Positions 26,094 through 35,979 are shown, counted from the first letter of the stretch. The stretch is 58,870 nt of DNA from CALVGQ01 sp964368495 (GCA_964368495.1 CAYJAJ010000010.1:1-58870), one strand, 5' to 3'. Program-made: numbers and translations. Notes: generated from the letters alone by a model not told the origin.

Positions 26094-26122
26094 AAATTTT
26101 AAACTTTGCTTGTTTAAAATTT
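26094..26122. terminator. AT-rich hairpin, probable terminator
   Basis: AAATTTTAAAC and GTTTAAAATTT form a perfect stem of 11 bp around TTTGCTT, followed by T-rich sequence. It lies after the DUF84 gene and before the DUF1622 gene. It could also be an operator for the latter. Confidence 0.5.
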
Positions 26123-26158
26123 TATGATAAACTTGATTTGTAAAAAAGGAGAGCATTT

Positions 26159-26551
26159 ATGGAGGGATTAACTCAAATTATTAAAACGGTATTATATGAA
26201 GGTGGAGATTTTTTTGTAGCCTTATTTGAGCTTGTAGCATTAGTTATGATTATTATTGCTGGAGTTAGAGGTTTAATTCTTTATCTTAAAAAAGATGATA
26301 ATACTGCTTTAGAATTACTTAAAGGATTTTCTGTAGGACTAAGTTTTCTTCTTGGGGGGGAAATTTTAAAAACTGTTATCATTACACATGATCTTACAGA
26401 GCTAATGATTGTTGGTGGACTTGTTTTGATTCGTGTTGCAATTTCAGTGCTTATACACTGGGAAATGGAACATGAGAAGAAAGAACATGAAATGGACATT
26501 GCAGTTGAAAAATTACTTAAACAAAAAGAAAATGAAGCAAAAACATCGTAG
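26159..26551 (+). CDS. DUF1622 membrane protein
   Basis: A 130-aa protein with three hydrophobic segments (FFVALFELVALVMIIIAGVRG, FSVGLSFLLGGEILKTVI, LMIVGGLVLIRVAISVLI) and a charged C-terminal helix. The pattern, including the GEIL motif and final VLIHWEME, matches DUF1622. Function unknown. AAGGAGAG precedes the ATG. The stop codon lies inside the terminator hairpin. Confidence 0.85.
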   Translation: MEGLTQIIKTVLYEGGDFFVALFELVALVMIIIAGVRGLILYLKKDDNTALELLKGFSVGLSFLLGGEILKTVIITHDLTELMIVGGLVLIRVAISVLIHWEMEHEKKEHEMDIAVEKLLKQKENEAKTS

Positions 26552-26570
26552 AACATTCTACGATGTTTTT
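26540..26570 (+). terminator. terminator of the DUF1622 gene
   Basis: AAACATCGTAGAA and TTCTACGATGTTT form a 13-bp near-perfect stem followed by T, with the stop codon in the ascending arm. Confidence 0.9.
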
Positions 26571-26612
26571 CATAAGTGTTATATGGTATAATTATTTCAA
26601 GGATGTGGGAAA

Positions 26613-27311
26613 ATGCTTAATGCGACATTATTAAAAACTCATGCTCAAAACACGATAAAGTCATCCTGGATGAAATTTATTTTATTAGGTGTTTTCATCT
26701 ACATGATTAATCTTTGTTTTGTGCAGTTGTTGTTTAATATTGAAACTGAAATGTATTCAATACGATTGTTTGGTGTTACAGTGTTTTCAATGGATTTGTT
26801 TGAAGGTTATGATTTTGTTATAAAATTTGGACTTGCAAAAATAATCTATACAATATTAATTGCTTATCCATTTGAGTATGGAATATATGTCTTTTGTAAA
26901 AACGTTTTTTATAAAAAAGAAAAGATGAAAAATATATTTGCAGCATTTAAAAAGGGATATTCAAAAATATTATCAGTGATGTTAATAAAAGATATGATTA
27001 CTGCGATGTATCTGTTATTTTTTATTATACCTGGAATTATGAAATATTATGATTATCGTTTAGTTCCTTATTTGTTGCATGATTATCCTGATTTAGAGGC
27101 ACATGAAGTTTTAGCAAAGTCCAAAGAAATGATGAGAGGCTATCGCATGTTTATGTTTATGCTTGATTGTTCATTTATCATTTGGACAATATTAGGGTTG
27201 TATACAATGGATTTATCAACAATTTATTCAACGCCATTGTACTATTTAACAAAAACACAGGTTTATTTAGTATTGAGTAAACAAATGCAAATAAAAGCTG
27301 TAAATAGATAA
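26613..27311 (+). CDS. DUF975-type membrane protein
   Basis: A 232-aa polytopic protein with five or six helices. It begins LLKTHAQNTIKSSWMKFILLG and has FAAFKKGYSKILSVMLIKDM and LLFFIIPGIMKYYDYRLVPYLL, followed by AHEVLAKSKEMMRGYRM; the last two are DUF975 landmarks. Function unknown. It precedes the ATP-grasp gene by 18 bases and may be co-transcribed with it. Confidence 0.8.
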   Translation: MLNATLLKTHAQNTIKSSWMKFILLGVFIYMINLCFVQLLFNIETEMYSIRLFGVTVFSMDLFEGYDFVIKFGLAKIIYTILIAYPFEYGIYVFCKNVFYKKEKMKNIFAAFKKGYSKILSVMLIKDMITAMYLLFFIIPGIMKYYDYRLVPYLLHDYPDLEAHEVLAKSKEMMRGYRMFMFMLDCSFIIWTILGLYTMDLSTIYSTPLYYLTKTQVYLVLSKQMQIKAVNR

Positions 27312-27329
27312 AAAAAGGAGATAGGATTT

Positions 27330-28517
27330 ATGAATTTTGTGTTTTTATCACCAAACTTTCCAGAAAACTATTGGCAATTTTGCCATAGTTTAAGACAAAA
27401 TAAAGTAAGTACATACGGTGTAGGGGATGCACCATACAACGAATTAGATGAAAAATTGAAAAATTCACTTGATGATTATTATCAAGTATCAAATTTAGAA
27501 AATTATGATGAAGTGTATCGTGCAATAGCTTATTTTACACATAAATATGGTCGAATTGATATGTTGGAGTCTAATAATGAATATTGGTTGGAAAGAGATG
27601 CAAGACTGCGTACTGATTTTAATATTAAAGGATTAAATGAAAAAACAATTCAAGGAATTCGATATAAGAGTAAAATGAAAGCATTTTATGAAAAAGCAGG
27701 ATGTAAAGTTGCTCGTTATCATTTAACTTCAACTTATAATGCAGGAATTCGATTTGTAAAAAAAGTAGGATATCCTGTAATTGTAAAACCAGATAACGGA
27801 ATGGGTGCTGTTTCTACATATAAAATTAGCAATGAAGAAGAACTAAGAAAATTTTATGAAACATCGTATCCGACACAAATGATAATGGAAGAGTTTGTAG
27901 TGGGTGAATTATTATCGTACGATGGCATCGCTAATAGTGAAAAAGAAGTAATTTTTGAATCTGCAAATTATTATCCTATTCCAGTTATGGAGTTGGTCAA
28001 TGATGAAAAAGATACTTTTTTCTATTCATTAAAAGATATTCCAGATGATTTAAGAGAAATTGGTCGCAAAGTTGTAAAGGCATTTGAAACAAACAGTCGT
28101 TTTTTTCACTGTGAGTATTTTAGACTTACAGAAGCGAAAGAAGGTTTAGGCGAAGTGGGTGATTTAATTGGTCTTGAAGTAAATATGAGACCACCAGGTG
28201 GAAATGCTCCAGATATGATGAATTTTGCTAGAGACATTAATGTTTATCAATTGTGGGCAAATATGATTGCCTACGATGAATGTTATTATGATATGAATTG
28301 TATAAGTAAGCACTGTGTTTTTGAGGGTAGAAGACTTAAATACAATTATAAACTTTCAAATGAAGATGTTACAAAAAAATATGAATTGGCATTAAGGATG
28401 AATCAAAAAGGTCCAGAAGCATTAGCACAAGCAATGGGTGATTATATTTTTATTGCATGTTTTGATACAATGGATGAAGTCAATCAATTCATTAGTGATG
28501 TTACTGCTAAAGCTTAA
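27330..28517 (+). CDS. ATP-grasp enzyme of unknown substrate
   Basis: A 395-aa ATP-grasp protein. The pre-grasp region (MNFVFLSPNFPENYWQFC) is unlike carbamoyl-phosphate or biotin enzymes. The ATP site is visible as GYPVIVKPDNGMGAVSTYK and MIMEEFVVGELLSYDG, the metal site as GLEVNMRPPGGNAPDMMN. Such ligases form carboxylate-amine or thiol bonds through acyl phosphates. It opens a cassette with two esterase-like hydrolases and a methyltransferase, all close or touching. AAAGGAG precedes the ATG. Substrate not known. Confidence 0.85.
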   Translation: MNFVFLSPNFPENYWQFCHSLRQNKVSTYGVGDAPYNELDEKLKNSLDDYYQVSNLENYDEVYRAIAYFTHKYGRIDMLESNNEYWLERDARLRTDFNIKGLNEKTIQGIRYKSKMKAFYEKAGCKVARYHLTSTYNAGIRFVKKVGYPVIVKPDNGMGAVSTYKISNEEELRKFYETSYPTQMIMEEFVVGELLSYDGIANSEKEVIFESANYYPIPVMELVNDEKDTFFYSLKDIPDDLREIGRKVVKAFETNSRFFHCEYFRLTEAKEGLGEVGDLIGLEVNMRPPGGNAPDMMNFARDINVYQLWANMIAYDECYYDMNCISKHCVFEGRRLKYNYKLSNEDVTKKYELALRMNQKGPEALAQAMGDYIFIACFDTMDEVNQFISDVTAKA

Positions 28518-28529
28518 GGAGAAATAGTT

Positions 28530-29291
28530 ATGCATACAGCTTATTATAAAGAATATAGCAACAATTTAAATAGATACATGGAATTTAAAGTTTATGGGCA
28601 TAGTGGAATTCCTATTCTTGTTTTTCCAGCACAAGATGGACGTTTTTTTGACTATGAAAATTTTAAAATGATTGAAGCTACTGAACATTTTATCGAGCAA
28701 GGATTAGTGCAATTTTTTTGCATCGATAGTATTGATCAAGAAACTTTTAGCAGTATGGGGAATCAAACTTGGCGTATTGTTCAATACGATAATTACATCA
28801 ATTATGTATGTGATGAGGTTATTCCGCATATTTATACTATTCAAAAAGAAACAGATATAAACAATCCATTTATTGGACACATTATTACAACTGGTTGTAG
28901 TATGGGGGCAACGCATGCATTAAACATATTTTTAAGAAGACCAGATATTTTCAAAGGAACAATTGCCATGTCTGGGATTTATCACGCAGGATTCTTTTTT
29001 AATGATTATCAAGATGGAAGAATTTATGAAAATTCACCACTAGATTACTTGCCTAATATGCCAAAAGATCATTATTATATTGAGGCATATCGCCATAGTG
29101 ATATTATCATAAGTGTTGGACAAGGTCGTTGGGAAGAAGAGTGTATTGAAGACACTCGACGACTACAGACAATATTCAATGAATTAGGTATCAATAACGC
29201 CTGGATAGATTTTTGGGGTTATGATGTTGACCACGATTGGCCTTGGTGGCGAGTGCAAATTGTTCATTTCTTGGAACAATTAGTGAAATAG
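28530..29291 (+). CDS. esterase-family alpha/beta hydrolase, first copy
   Basis: A 253-aa cytoplasmic hydrolase. The nucleophile elbow is GCSMGATHAL near residue 130, the oxyanion or strand-3 region is GIPILVFPAQDGRFFDYENF, and the likely catalytic His is in GYDVDHDWPWW at the C-terminus. No signal peptide. It lies 12 bases after the ATP-grasp gene. The WPWW motif and overall order resemble the esterase family related to the mycolyltransferase/EstD fold. Confidence 0.85.
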   Translation: MHTAYYKEYSNNLNRYMEFKVYGHSGIPILVFPAQDGRFFDYENFKMIEATEHFIEQGLVQFFCIDSIDQETFSSMGNQTWRIVQYDNYINYVCDEVIPHIYTIQKETDINNPFIGHIITTGCSMGATHALNIFLRRPDIFKGTIAMSGIYHAGFFFNDYQDGRIYENSPLDYLPNMPKDHYYIEAYRHSDIIISVGQGRWEEECIEDTRRLQTIFNELGINNAWIDFWGYDVDHDWPWWRVQIVHFLEQLVK

Positions 29292-29302
29292 AAAGAGGAA
29301 AT

Positions 29303-30058
29303 ATGGTAATTGAAGAAAAAGTTTGGATAACTCCATTTAATTTAGAAAGATCACTATATATTTACATTCCTGATAATCTAAGGAAAAATCAAAAGTGCAA
29401 AGTAATTTATATGTTTGATGGGCACAATTTATTTTTTGATGAAGTTGCTACCTACGGTAAAAGCTGGGGATTAAAAGATTATCTTGATTATCATAATTTG
29501 CCAATTATTGTTGTTGGGATAGAGTGCAATCATGAGAGTAATTTCAGATTATGTGAATTTAGTCCTTATGATTTCGTAGATAACCGTTATGGAGAAGTAA
29601 TGGGGAGAGGAATAGAATTAATGGATTGGATTGCCTATGAGTTAAAACCGTTAATTGACGCTAATTATCCTGTATACACAGATGCAAAAAACACGAGTAT
29701 TGCAGGAAGTTCAATGGGTGGTTTGATGTCGGTATATGCAGGGGCAATGTATAGTCATGTTTTTTCAAAGGCTGCGTGCTTATCTCCTTTTTATCCACAT
29801 GTTGTTAGAAGGCTGTTGGCAGATGTTCAACAATCTGAAGCAAAAAAATCAACATTTTACATAAGTTGGGGTGCACATGAGTGTTCAACACATCGACGTT
29901 TAGCAAAATATTCTGAACAGAACTTATCAATCGCTAGGACACTAACATCAAAAGGAAATCAAGTTTACTGTCACTTATATGAACATCAAAACCACAGCGA
30001 AGATTCGTGGGCAAAAGAAACAGATAATTGGATGAGTGAATTAAATTTAAAGAGGTAA
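29303..30058 (+). CDS. esterase-family alpha/beta hydrolase, second copy
   Basis: A 251-aa hydrolase beginning MVIEEKVWITPFNLERSLYI. It has the sequence VIYMFDGHNLFFDE, a nucleophile elbow AGSSMGGLMSVYAG near residue 138, and HQNHSEDSW with the probable catalytic His. The enterochelin-esterase-like fold is likely. It shares little with the first hydrolase apart from the fold, so the two likely act on different bonds. The ATG at 29303 has AGAGGAA upstream; in-frame extension would run back into the previous gene. Confidence 0.85.
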   Translation: MVIEEKVWITPFNLERSLYIYIPDNLRKNQKCKVIYMFDGHNLFFDEVATYGKSWGLKDYLDYHNLPIIVVGIECNHESNFRLCEFSPYDFVDNRYGEVMGRGIELMDWIAYELKPLIDANYPVYTDAKNTSIAGSSMGGLMSVYAGAMYSHVFSKAACLSPFYPHVVRRLLADVQQSEAKKSTFYISWGAHECSTHRRLAKYSEQNLSIARTLTSKGNQVYCHLYEHQNHSEDSWAKETDNWMSELNLKR

Positions 30059-30060
30059 GC

Positions 30061-31206
30061 ATGGAACTTATAGAAAACATAGTAAATGAAGCATACGAGC
30101 ATACTGTATATAAAGCAGTATTTTCAGTGCCTTTAAATAGTGAATATAAGAAAATTGAAATCAAGCAATTACAAAACAAAATACAATGTACAAAATATAC
30201 ACAAACACAGGTGTTCCATTCTACTATTGAAAAGATTGATTTAAAGCAAGAAATGCTTAGCTTGATTGATGATTATAAGCAAACGAATATTTTTACACAA
30301 GATATGGAATTTATGATTAAGAAAACGAAGAAAGGCAAGGTTCAAGTTTCTAAAAAGAAAATTGAGCAGAAGCAAATAAATTTAACACATAATCGTAAAA
30401 AGAATTATTTACTTGAAGAGGGTGAGGTTATTGCACCGCTAGTGGATATGGGAATATTCACGAAAGAGGGAAAAGTTGTAGCATCAATGTATGATAAATA
30501 TCGCCAAATAAATAAATTTATCGAAATTTTGGATGATGAGTTTAAAAAGATAGATCGAAATGAAATAAACATCATTGATTTTGGATGTGGAAAAAGTTAT
30601 CTAACATTTATTGTTTATTATTATCTTACAGAAATTAGAAAAATGAACGTTAAACTTGTTGGACTTGATTTAAAGAAGGATGTAATAGAGCATTGCAATT
30701 TAGCAGCAAAAAAATACGGCTACAATCAACTGCATTTTGAGGTAGGGAATATTGAAGGATATAAGGCAGATTTTAAAGTTGATGGAGTTATAACGCTTCA
30801 TGCATGTGATACTGCTACGGATTATGCTTTGTATCATGCAATAAAATGGGGAGCAGATTATATCTTTTCGGTACCTTGTTGTCAGCATGAGTTAAATACA
30901 CAAATCGAAACAAACAATTATGAAATTTTAACTCGCTATGGAATTGTAAAAGAGAGAATTTGTGCACTGTATACTGATGTGATACGCTGTAATTTACTTC
31001 AAGCGTGTGGTTATAAAACACAATTATTGGAGTTTGTGGATTTAAGTCATACTCCAAAAAATATGTTGATACGCTCAAGGAAAACAAATATGCCAAGAGA
31101 GTTTAAACAAAAAATGTTAAAAGAAGTAAATCAATTAGTAAATGAATTTCATCTTGATCCAACACTACTTCGTTTGCTTAAGAATGATGGTTTAATTGAG
31201 GACTAG
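30061..31206 (+). CDS. class I SAM-dependent methyltransferase (Methyltransf_32-like)
   Basis: A 381-aa protein. The N-terminal 130 residues are a basic, possibly RNA-binding region. The SAM site is IIDFGCGKSYLTFIVYYYL near residue 180 (motif I), followed by VGLDLKKDVIEHC (motif II) and GVITLHACDTATDYAL; VPCCQHELN could bind metal or substrate. The arrangement matches PF13679-like methyltransferases related to METTL25. It starts two bases after the second esterase and ends the cassette. Substrate unknown. Confidence 0.82.
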   Translation: MELIENIVNEAYEHTVYKAVFSVPLNSEYKKIEIKQLQNKIQCTKYTQTQVFHSTIEKIDLKQEMLSLIDDYKQTNIFTQDMEFMIKKTKKGKVQVSKKKIEQKQINLTHNRKKNYLLEEGEVIAPLVDMGIFTKEGKVVASMYDKYRQINKFIEILDDEFKKIDRNEINIIDFGCGKSYLTFIVYYYLTEIRKMNVKLVGLDLKKDVIEHCNLAAKKYGYNQLHFEVGNIEGYKADFKVDGVITLHACDTATDYALYHAIKWGADYIFSVPCCQHELNTQIETNNYEILTRYGIVKERICALYTDVIRCNLLQACGYKTQLLEFVDLSHTPKNMLIRSRKTNMPREFKQKMLKEVNQLVNEFHLDPTLLRLLKNDGLIED

Positions 31207-31483
31207 ATATAGGTAGTATTGAGAAAATTTTTTATAAATGAAGAAATAACTACTTAGAAAGTAAAAGGCTTAAATGAATTTCATTTTATATAAAGATAGA
31301 AAAAACCATGTTTAAGCATGGCTTTTTTTATGACAGAAATTAATAGTATTCATTACAAAAGCATTTTACAGTGTCATTGTTAAATTAAAATATCACTTTT
31401 TGAATAGGAATGTTTTGTAATGAGTAAAATATAAAGTATATTTATTTAGCAATGTATTGTAGTAACTTGATAAAGGGAAATTG
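31207..31483. other. intergenic region before pullulanase
   Basis: No gene is visible. It holds the terminator at 31300-31330, and AT-rich sequence up to the promoter at 31484-31492. Confidence 0.6.
31300..31330 (+). terminator. intrinsic terminator
   Basis: CCATG and CATGG form a short stem around TTTAAG, with an A-run before it and CTTTTTTT after. It probably ends the ATP-grasp/methyltransferase operon, about 100 bases after its last stop. Confidence 0.75.
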
Positions 31484-31492
31484 TGATATAAT
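31484..31492 (+). promoter_or_regulatory. extended -10 promoter of pullulanase
   Basis: TGATATAAT is an extended -10 element. The -35 box is poor (AACTTG at 17 bases). It leaves a leader of about 55 bases. Confidence 0.6.
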
Positions 31493-31552
31493 GTATACAT
31501 AGATGTAAAAGAATGGTTTTGATGATAATAGAAAATTATAGGAGAAATGATT

Positions 31553-33655
31553 ATGCAAAGTATTGAAGCGTACTTAGATGATTATAATCGTTTAACAGTT
31601 GAAATCTCGAATGATTATTATGGGGGAAACTGTGATTTTTTTACTATCATTGATGAAGATTCTTTCATAATTGGTAATAAAATTGAAGAAAAAATTAGAA
31701 AATATACTGGCTGGAGTTATTGTTTAACGTTGGATAGCAGTTTGGATTTTTCAAAAGAATATGTAGTTGTTGCTTCACAAGGATATCGAGCTACTCTAAT
31801 GTACCGCGGGGTAGTCATGACAAAAAGATTTGAAGAAGAATTTTATTATGATGGTAATGATTTGGGAGCAGTTGTAAAAGATGACAAAACAGTTTTCAAA
31901 TGTTGGGCACCGACAGCCACAAAAATGAGCTTATTTTATGAAATAAATGATGAAACAAAGTTTATTCAAATGAAGCGAGGAAATAAAGGAGTTTTTGAAG
32001 GTTGTGTAGATAAGAATTTGCATAATGTGAAATATGTTTATCACGTATATGTGAATGGAACTTGGAATCAAACACTAGATCCATATGGAAAATCTTCTGA
32101 TTGTAATGGCAAACATAGTGTAGTCATTGATACACAGCATTTATTAAATAAATCAACAAAGCATGTAGTGTGTGAAAATCCAACTAATGCGGTTCTTTAT
32201 GAAGCATCAGTACGCGATATGACAAGTTCAAGTAGTGCAAGCACAAGGGAAAAAGGGAACTTTAATGCCCTTTGTGAAATGGGGACAAAGTGGAATGAAT
32301 TATCAACAGGATTTGATCATGTAGTTGAATTGGGAATAACTCATCTACAACTACTTCCAGTATGTGATTTTGTGACTATCGAGGAAGCATATCCAAAGTT
32401 GCTTTATAACTGGGGATATGATCCAAACCAATACATGGCATTAGAAGGTAGCTACAGTAGTAACCCATCGGATGGTTTTGTGCGATGTGATGAATTCATA
32501 AATATGGTCAATTGTTTTCATAATAAGAATATCGGAATAATTATGGATGTCGTTTTTAATCATCATTATGATCATCGTTTATCTTCATTTGACAAATGTG
32601 TTCCCTATTACTACTTTAGATATCATCCTGATTTTAAAAATTCAAACGGATCTTTTTGTGGCAACGATATCGAGTCGCGTCGTAAAATGGTTAGAAAATA
32701 TATCATTGATACTTGCTTGTATTTCAGTGAAGTCTATAAAATTGATGGTTTTCGTTTTGACTTGATGGGAATTATTGATGTAGAAACAATGAGACAGCTC
32801 TATAAGGCACTTAAAAAAATAAATCCGTCTGCACTTTTATACGGGGAAGGTTGGGATATGCCTACAGCTGTTTCAGAAAATGATAAAGCCATGATAAAAA
32901 ATAGTTTGTCGATGCCAGGAGTAGGGTGTTTTAACGACATGATAAGAGATGTATTAAAAGGCAAGGCAACTGACAACAATCATCGAGGGTACATAACTGG
33001 AAATTTGTGGCTTCAAACAGAAATGAGATATGTGATGGGAGATTGCCGATATACACGTCAAAATACCTGTTTTGATCATCCTAATGTTTCGATTAATTAT
33101 GTTGAGTGTCATGATAATCGTACACTTTGGGATAAAATCGAAAGTTGTTATCCGACTGAATGTGAAGAGAAAAGAAAAAAACGACATAAATTGTGTATCG
33201 GGTTAGTGATCTTGGCGCAGGGTGTACCTTTTATTCATGCTGGACAAGAAATGTGTCGTACAAAATTAAATCATGATAATACTTACAATATGGCAGATGA
33301 AATTAATGAAATTGATTGGCAACTCAAAGACATATATTTTGATGTTTTTAAATATACTAAGGATGTAATTGAACTTAGAAAAAAATATCGTTTATTTCAA
33401 CTATCGACACTTGATGATTGTTTACAATGTGTAACTGTCGAGTTTGATGAAGGACTAATGATATATAAAATAAATGATAGCCAAAAAATAAGTAACATGA
33501 AAGAGCTTATCGTTGTGGCAAATCCAACTGACCAAGATTATGTACGTAGTTATGAAAGCTATACATGCATATTTAATGAACAAGGAAAATGCTTTGAAAA
33601 AATTGAAAAAGATGTAAGAATCAAAAGCTGTTCATTAATGATATTTATAAAATAA
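31553..33655 (+). CDS. pulA: type I pullulanase (glycogen/starch debranching)
   Basis: A 700-aa GH13 enzyme hydrolysing alpha-1,6 branches. It has an N-terminal carbohydrate-binding-like domain, then a CBM48-type domain (TVFKCWAPTATKMSLF). The hallmark YNWGYDPNQY is present, as are VVFNHHYDH, GFRFDLMG with the nucleophile Asp, LYGEGWDM with the acid Glu, and NYVECHDNRTL. No signal peptide, so it acts inside the cell on glycogen or imported maltodextrin. I chose the ATG at 31553, eight bases after GGAG; the ATG at 31547 is too close to that site. Confidence 0.93.
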   Translation: MQSIEAYLDDYNRLTVEISNDYYGGNCDFFTIIDEDSFIIGNKIEEKIRKYTGWSYCLTLDSSLDFSKEYVVVASQGYRATLMYRGVVMTKRFEEEFYYDGNDLGAVVKDDKTVFKCWAPTATKMSLFYEINDETKFIQMKRGNKGVFEGCVDKNLHNVKYVYHVYVNGTWNQTLDPYGKSSDCNGKHSVVIDTQHLLNKSTKHVVCENPTNAVLYEASVRDMTSSSSASTREKGNFNALCEMGTKWNELSTGFDHVVELGITHLQLLPVCDFVTIEEAYPKLLYNWGYDPNQYMALEGSYSSNPSDGFVRCDEFINMVNCFHNKNIGIIMDVVFNHHYDHRLSSFDKCVPYYYFRYHPDFKNSNGSFCGNDIESRRKMVRKYIIDTCLYFSEVYKIDGFRFDLMGIIDVETMRQLYKALKKINPSALLYGEGWDMPTAVSENDKAMIKNSLSMPGVGCFNDMIRDVLKGKATDNNHRGYITGNLWLQTEMRYVMGDCRYTRQNTCFDHPNVSINYVECHDNRTLWDKIESCYPTECEEKRKKRHKLCIGLVILAQGVPFIHAGQEMCRTKLNHDNTYNMADEINEIDWQLKDIYFDVFKYTKDVIELRKKYRLFQLSTLDDCLQCVTVEFDEGLMIYKINDSQKISNMKELIVVANPTDQDYVRSYESYTCIFNEQGKCFEKIEKDVRIKSCSLMIFIK

Positions 33656-33697
33656 AAATGCCACTTTCAAGAATTCTTGAATAGCGGCATTTTTTTT
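33655..33697. terminator. bidirectional terminator
   Basis: AAAAATGCCACTTTCAAG and CTTGAATAGCGGCATTTTT form a long stem with one mismatch, flanked by A and T runs. It ends pullulanase on the right strand and the small unknown gene on the other. Confidence 0.9.
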
Positions 33698-34136
33698 AAA
33701 CTTTGTTTTTAATAACATGAATTTGATCGTCATGTGTATAAATCTTTGTGCATTCATTAGGGGACTCTTTTGAGACAACCTCTACAATGATGTCTCCATA
33801 TGCTTGTGTAAATTCATTAAAACATTCAGTAAAATATTCTACTAATTCTTCGCTATCACCAACACATTCAAGTTTCCATACTACAACATAACGATTTTTT
33901 TCTTGCATATCAAAATCATACCAAGGAGTTGTTTCAATTTTCTCAAATAGATCACATGTATATTGCTTTCTTGATTCATCTAGCATTATATGAAAAAAAT
34001 CATAGGCTTTTTCTTGCATTGTTGCAATAATAATTATTTTTACAATGCTGTGAGTATCTTCATCACAAGTTTTAAAAGATTCGTTGTTGTATTTCTCATT
34101 TAATAATTGATTTAATGTTATTTTTTCCAAATTCAT
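33696..34136 (-). CDS. small acidic protein, unknown family
   Basis: A 146-aa protein I do not recognise. It has no signal peptide or membrane segment, and is rich in acidic and aromatic residues (TTPWYDFDMQEKNRYVVVWKL, VEYFTECFNEF). The pattern of alternating beta strands and a helix could be a ferredoxin-like domain. Several cysteines (TCDED, QYTCD, LECVG, NECTK) are not in metal-binding spacing. The ATG at 34136 has AGGTG immediately upstream, which is a poor spacing. It stands alone between two convergent or divergent units. Confidence 0.6.
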   Translation of the reverse strand: MNLEKITLNQLLNEKYNNESFKTCDEDTHSIVKIIIIATMQEKAYDFFHIMLDESRKQYTCDLFEKIETTPWYDFDMQEKNRYVVVWKLECVGDSEELVEYFTECFNEFTQAYGDIIVEVVSKESPNECTKIYTHDDQIHVIKNKV

Positions 34137-34218
34137 CACCTAAATCATTATAACAAAAAAATGGATAATTAATCAATTGCAACGTATAATAGAACTAGTT
34201 TATGAAAGGGAGATGAAG

Positions 34219-35979
34219 ATGAAACGGTTTTTTAAACTTTGTTTAAGTATCCTGTTACTAATTAATTTTGTTGGTTGTAGCAAAGTAAGTGAAACAGAAC
34301 TAAAACAGATTCAAGAGGGGTTTGATGATTTTATACAGGAGTTGTATATAGAAACAATTAGTTCTGATGCCTTATCTTTGCATTTCAGTGTCACAAATCC
34401 TTCTATTTATGACATAGAGTTAGAGGAAATTTCACTGGGATCACTAAATGAAAGCGAACTGATTAAAGTGTCAGAAGAGCTAAAAAATGATTTTGAAGAA
34501 TTAAAAAGTTATGATTATAAACATTTAAGTGATTCTCAACAAAAAGAATATGAGGTTGTCTATGATTATTTATCTATACTTAATGAATCGATAGGTTATG
34601 ACTATTATGTGAATCTTTTTGAAAGTTCATCAAGTTTAACTTCAAATATTATTGTGAATTTTACTGAATTTAAGTTTAGAGAAATAGAAGATATTGAAAC
34701 CTATTTAATTTTATTAGCTGATAGTTCTCGTTATATGGATGAAGCGTTGGAGTTTACAAAAAAACAAGTTGAAATGGGACTGTTTATGAGCGAGTCAAGT
34801 GTTGAAGAAACAATTAGTGAAATAGATAAATTTATAGTAAAGAAAGAAAATAATGAATTGTTGATTTCATTTGATAATAAACTTGCAGAATTTGATATCA
34901 CAGAACAAAAAAAAGCAGAATTGATTAAAAGAAATGAAGATATTGTCTTAAACAGTGTTATTCCTGCATATGAGAGAGTGCGTGATGCATTGACTATGTA
35001 TAAATCGTCAAGAAAAGCGACAGGTGGTTATGCAAGTATTGAGGGCGGAAAGGAATATTATGAGTTCTTATTTAAGCTTGAAGTGGGAACAACTAGCGAT
35101 ATAGATGATTACTTTAAACAAGGCAAAGAAGTATTAAGTGAATTAATAAGTAGTAGCATTTCATTATTAATGGATAACGAAGAGTTGTTTGAACAGTACA
35201 CAAATTCTGATGATTATTTTGAAACAAAATCTCCTGAAGAAATATTGAAAGAATATGAAGAAATGATGTTAGTGAGCTATCCGGTGGGACCAAAAGTAAG
35301 CTACGATATTCAATATTTAGATCCAAGTATTGCGAATAGTTCAACAATAGCTTATTACTTGATTCCTCCAATTGATGATATTAGTGAAAATGTAATTAAA
35401 ATAAATCCAGATAACACAAATGATTTAAAAACACTTTATACAACTTTAGCGCATGAAGGATTCCCGGGGCATTGCTATCAAAGAACATATTTTTATAATC
35501 TAAATCCACATCCAATTACTACTGTGTTTGACTATTCAGGATATTCAGAAGGTTGGGCGATGAAAACTCAGCTTGATGCACTGTATTGGGTGTTAGAGGA
35601 TAACAAAGACTTGGCAACATTTTTGAATAACGACACGTACTTCTTGTATTTAATTCAAGCAATGATTGATGTCGGTGTAAATTACTATGATTGGGATAAA
35701 ACAGAGTTAAAAGATTTTTTAAGTCCATATGCACTACTGTATAACTTCACAGATGATTCAATGGTTGATATGCTATATGAGTCTGCAATAAACAATCCTG
35801 GGATGTTACTTGCTTACGGGTTTGGGATGATGAATATGGTAGAACTTGAAAACCAGGTTAAAGAAGAAATGGGATCAAAATATAATGCTGTAGAATACAA
35901 TACGTTGATTTTAAATTTAGGGCCTTTGACATTTGATAGAATTAATGAAGAAGTAGAAAATTATTTAGATAAAAATTAA
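34219..35979 (+). CDS. DUF885 lipoprotein, probable zinc metallopeptidase
   Basis: A 586-aa lipoprotein: RFFKLCLSILLLINF then lipobox FVGC. The catalytic motif AHEGFPGHCYQ fits the HEGxPGH form of the DUF885 family (HExxH-like zinc site), and the downstream YSEGWAMKTQ supplies the third ligand Glu. N-terminal half helical and acidic. It would cleave peptides outside the cell; the substrate is unknown. I chose the ATG at 34219, where AAAGGGAG lies six bases upstream. Confidence 0.88.
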   Translation: MKRFFKLCLSILLLINFVGCSKVSETELKQIQEGFDDFIQELYIETISSDALSLHFSVTNPSIYDIELEEISLGSLNESELIKVSEELKNDFEELKSYDYKHLSDSQQKEYEVVYDYLSILNESIGYDYYVNLFESSSSLTSNIIVNFTEFKFREIEDIETYLILLADSSRYMDEALEFTKKQVEMGLFMSESSVEETISEIDKFIVKKENNELLISFDNKLAEFDITEQKKAELIKRNEDIVLNSVIPAYERVRDALTMYKSSRKATGGYASIEGGKEYYEFLFKLEVGTTSDIDDYFKQGKEVLSELISSSISLLMDNEELFEQYTNSDDYFETKSPEEILKEYEEMMLVSYPVGPKVSYDIQYLDPSIANSSTIAYYLIPPIDDISENVIKINPDNTNDLKTLYTTLAHEGFPGHCYQRTYFYNLNPHPITTVFDYSGYSEGWAMKTQLDALYWVLEDNKDLATFLNNDTYFLYLIQAMIDVGVNYYDWDKTELKDFLSPYALLYNFTDDSMVDMLYESAINNPGMLLAYGFGMMNMVELENQVKEEMGSKYNAVEYNTLILNLGPLTFDRINEEVENYLDKN

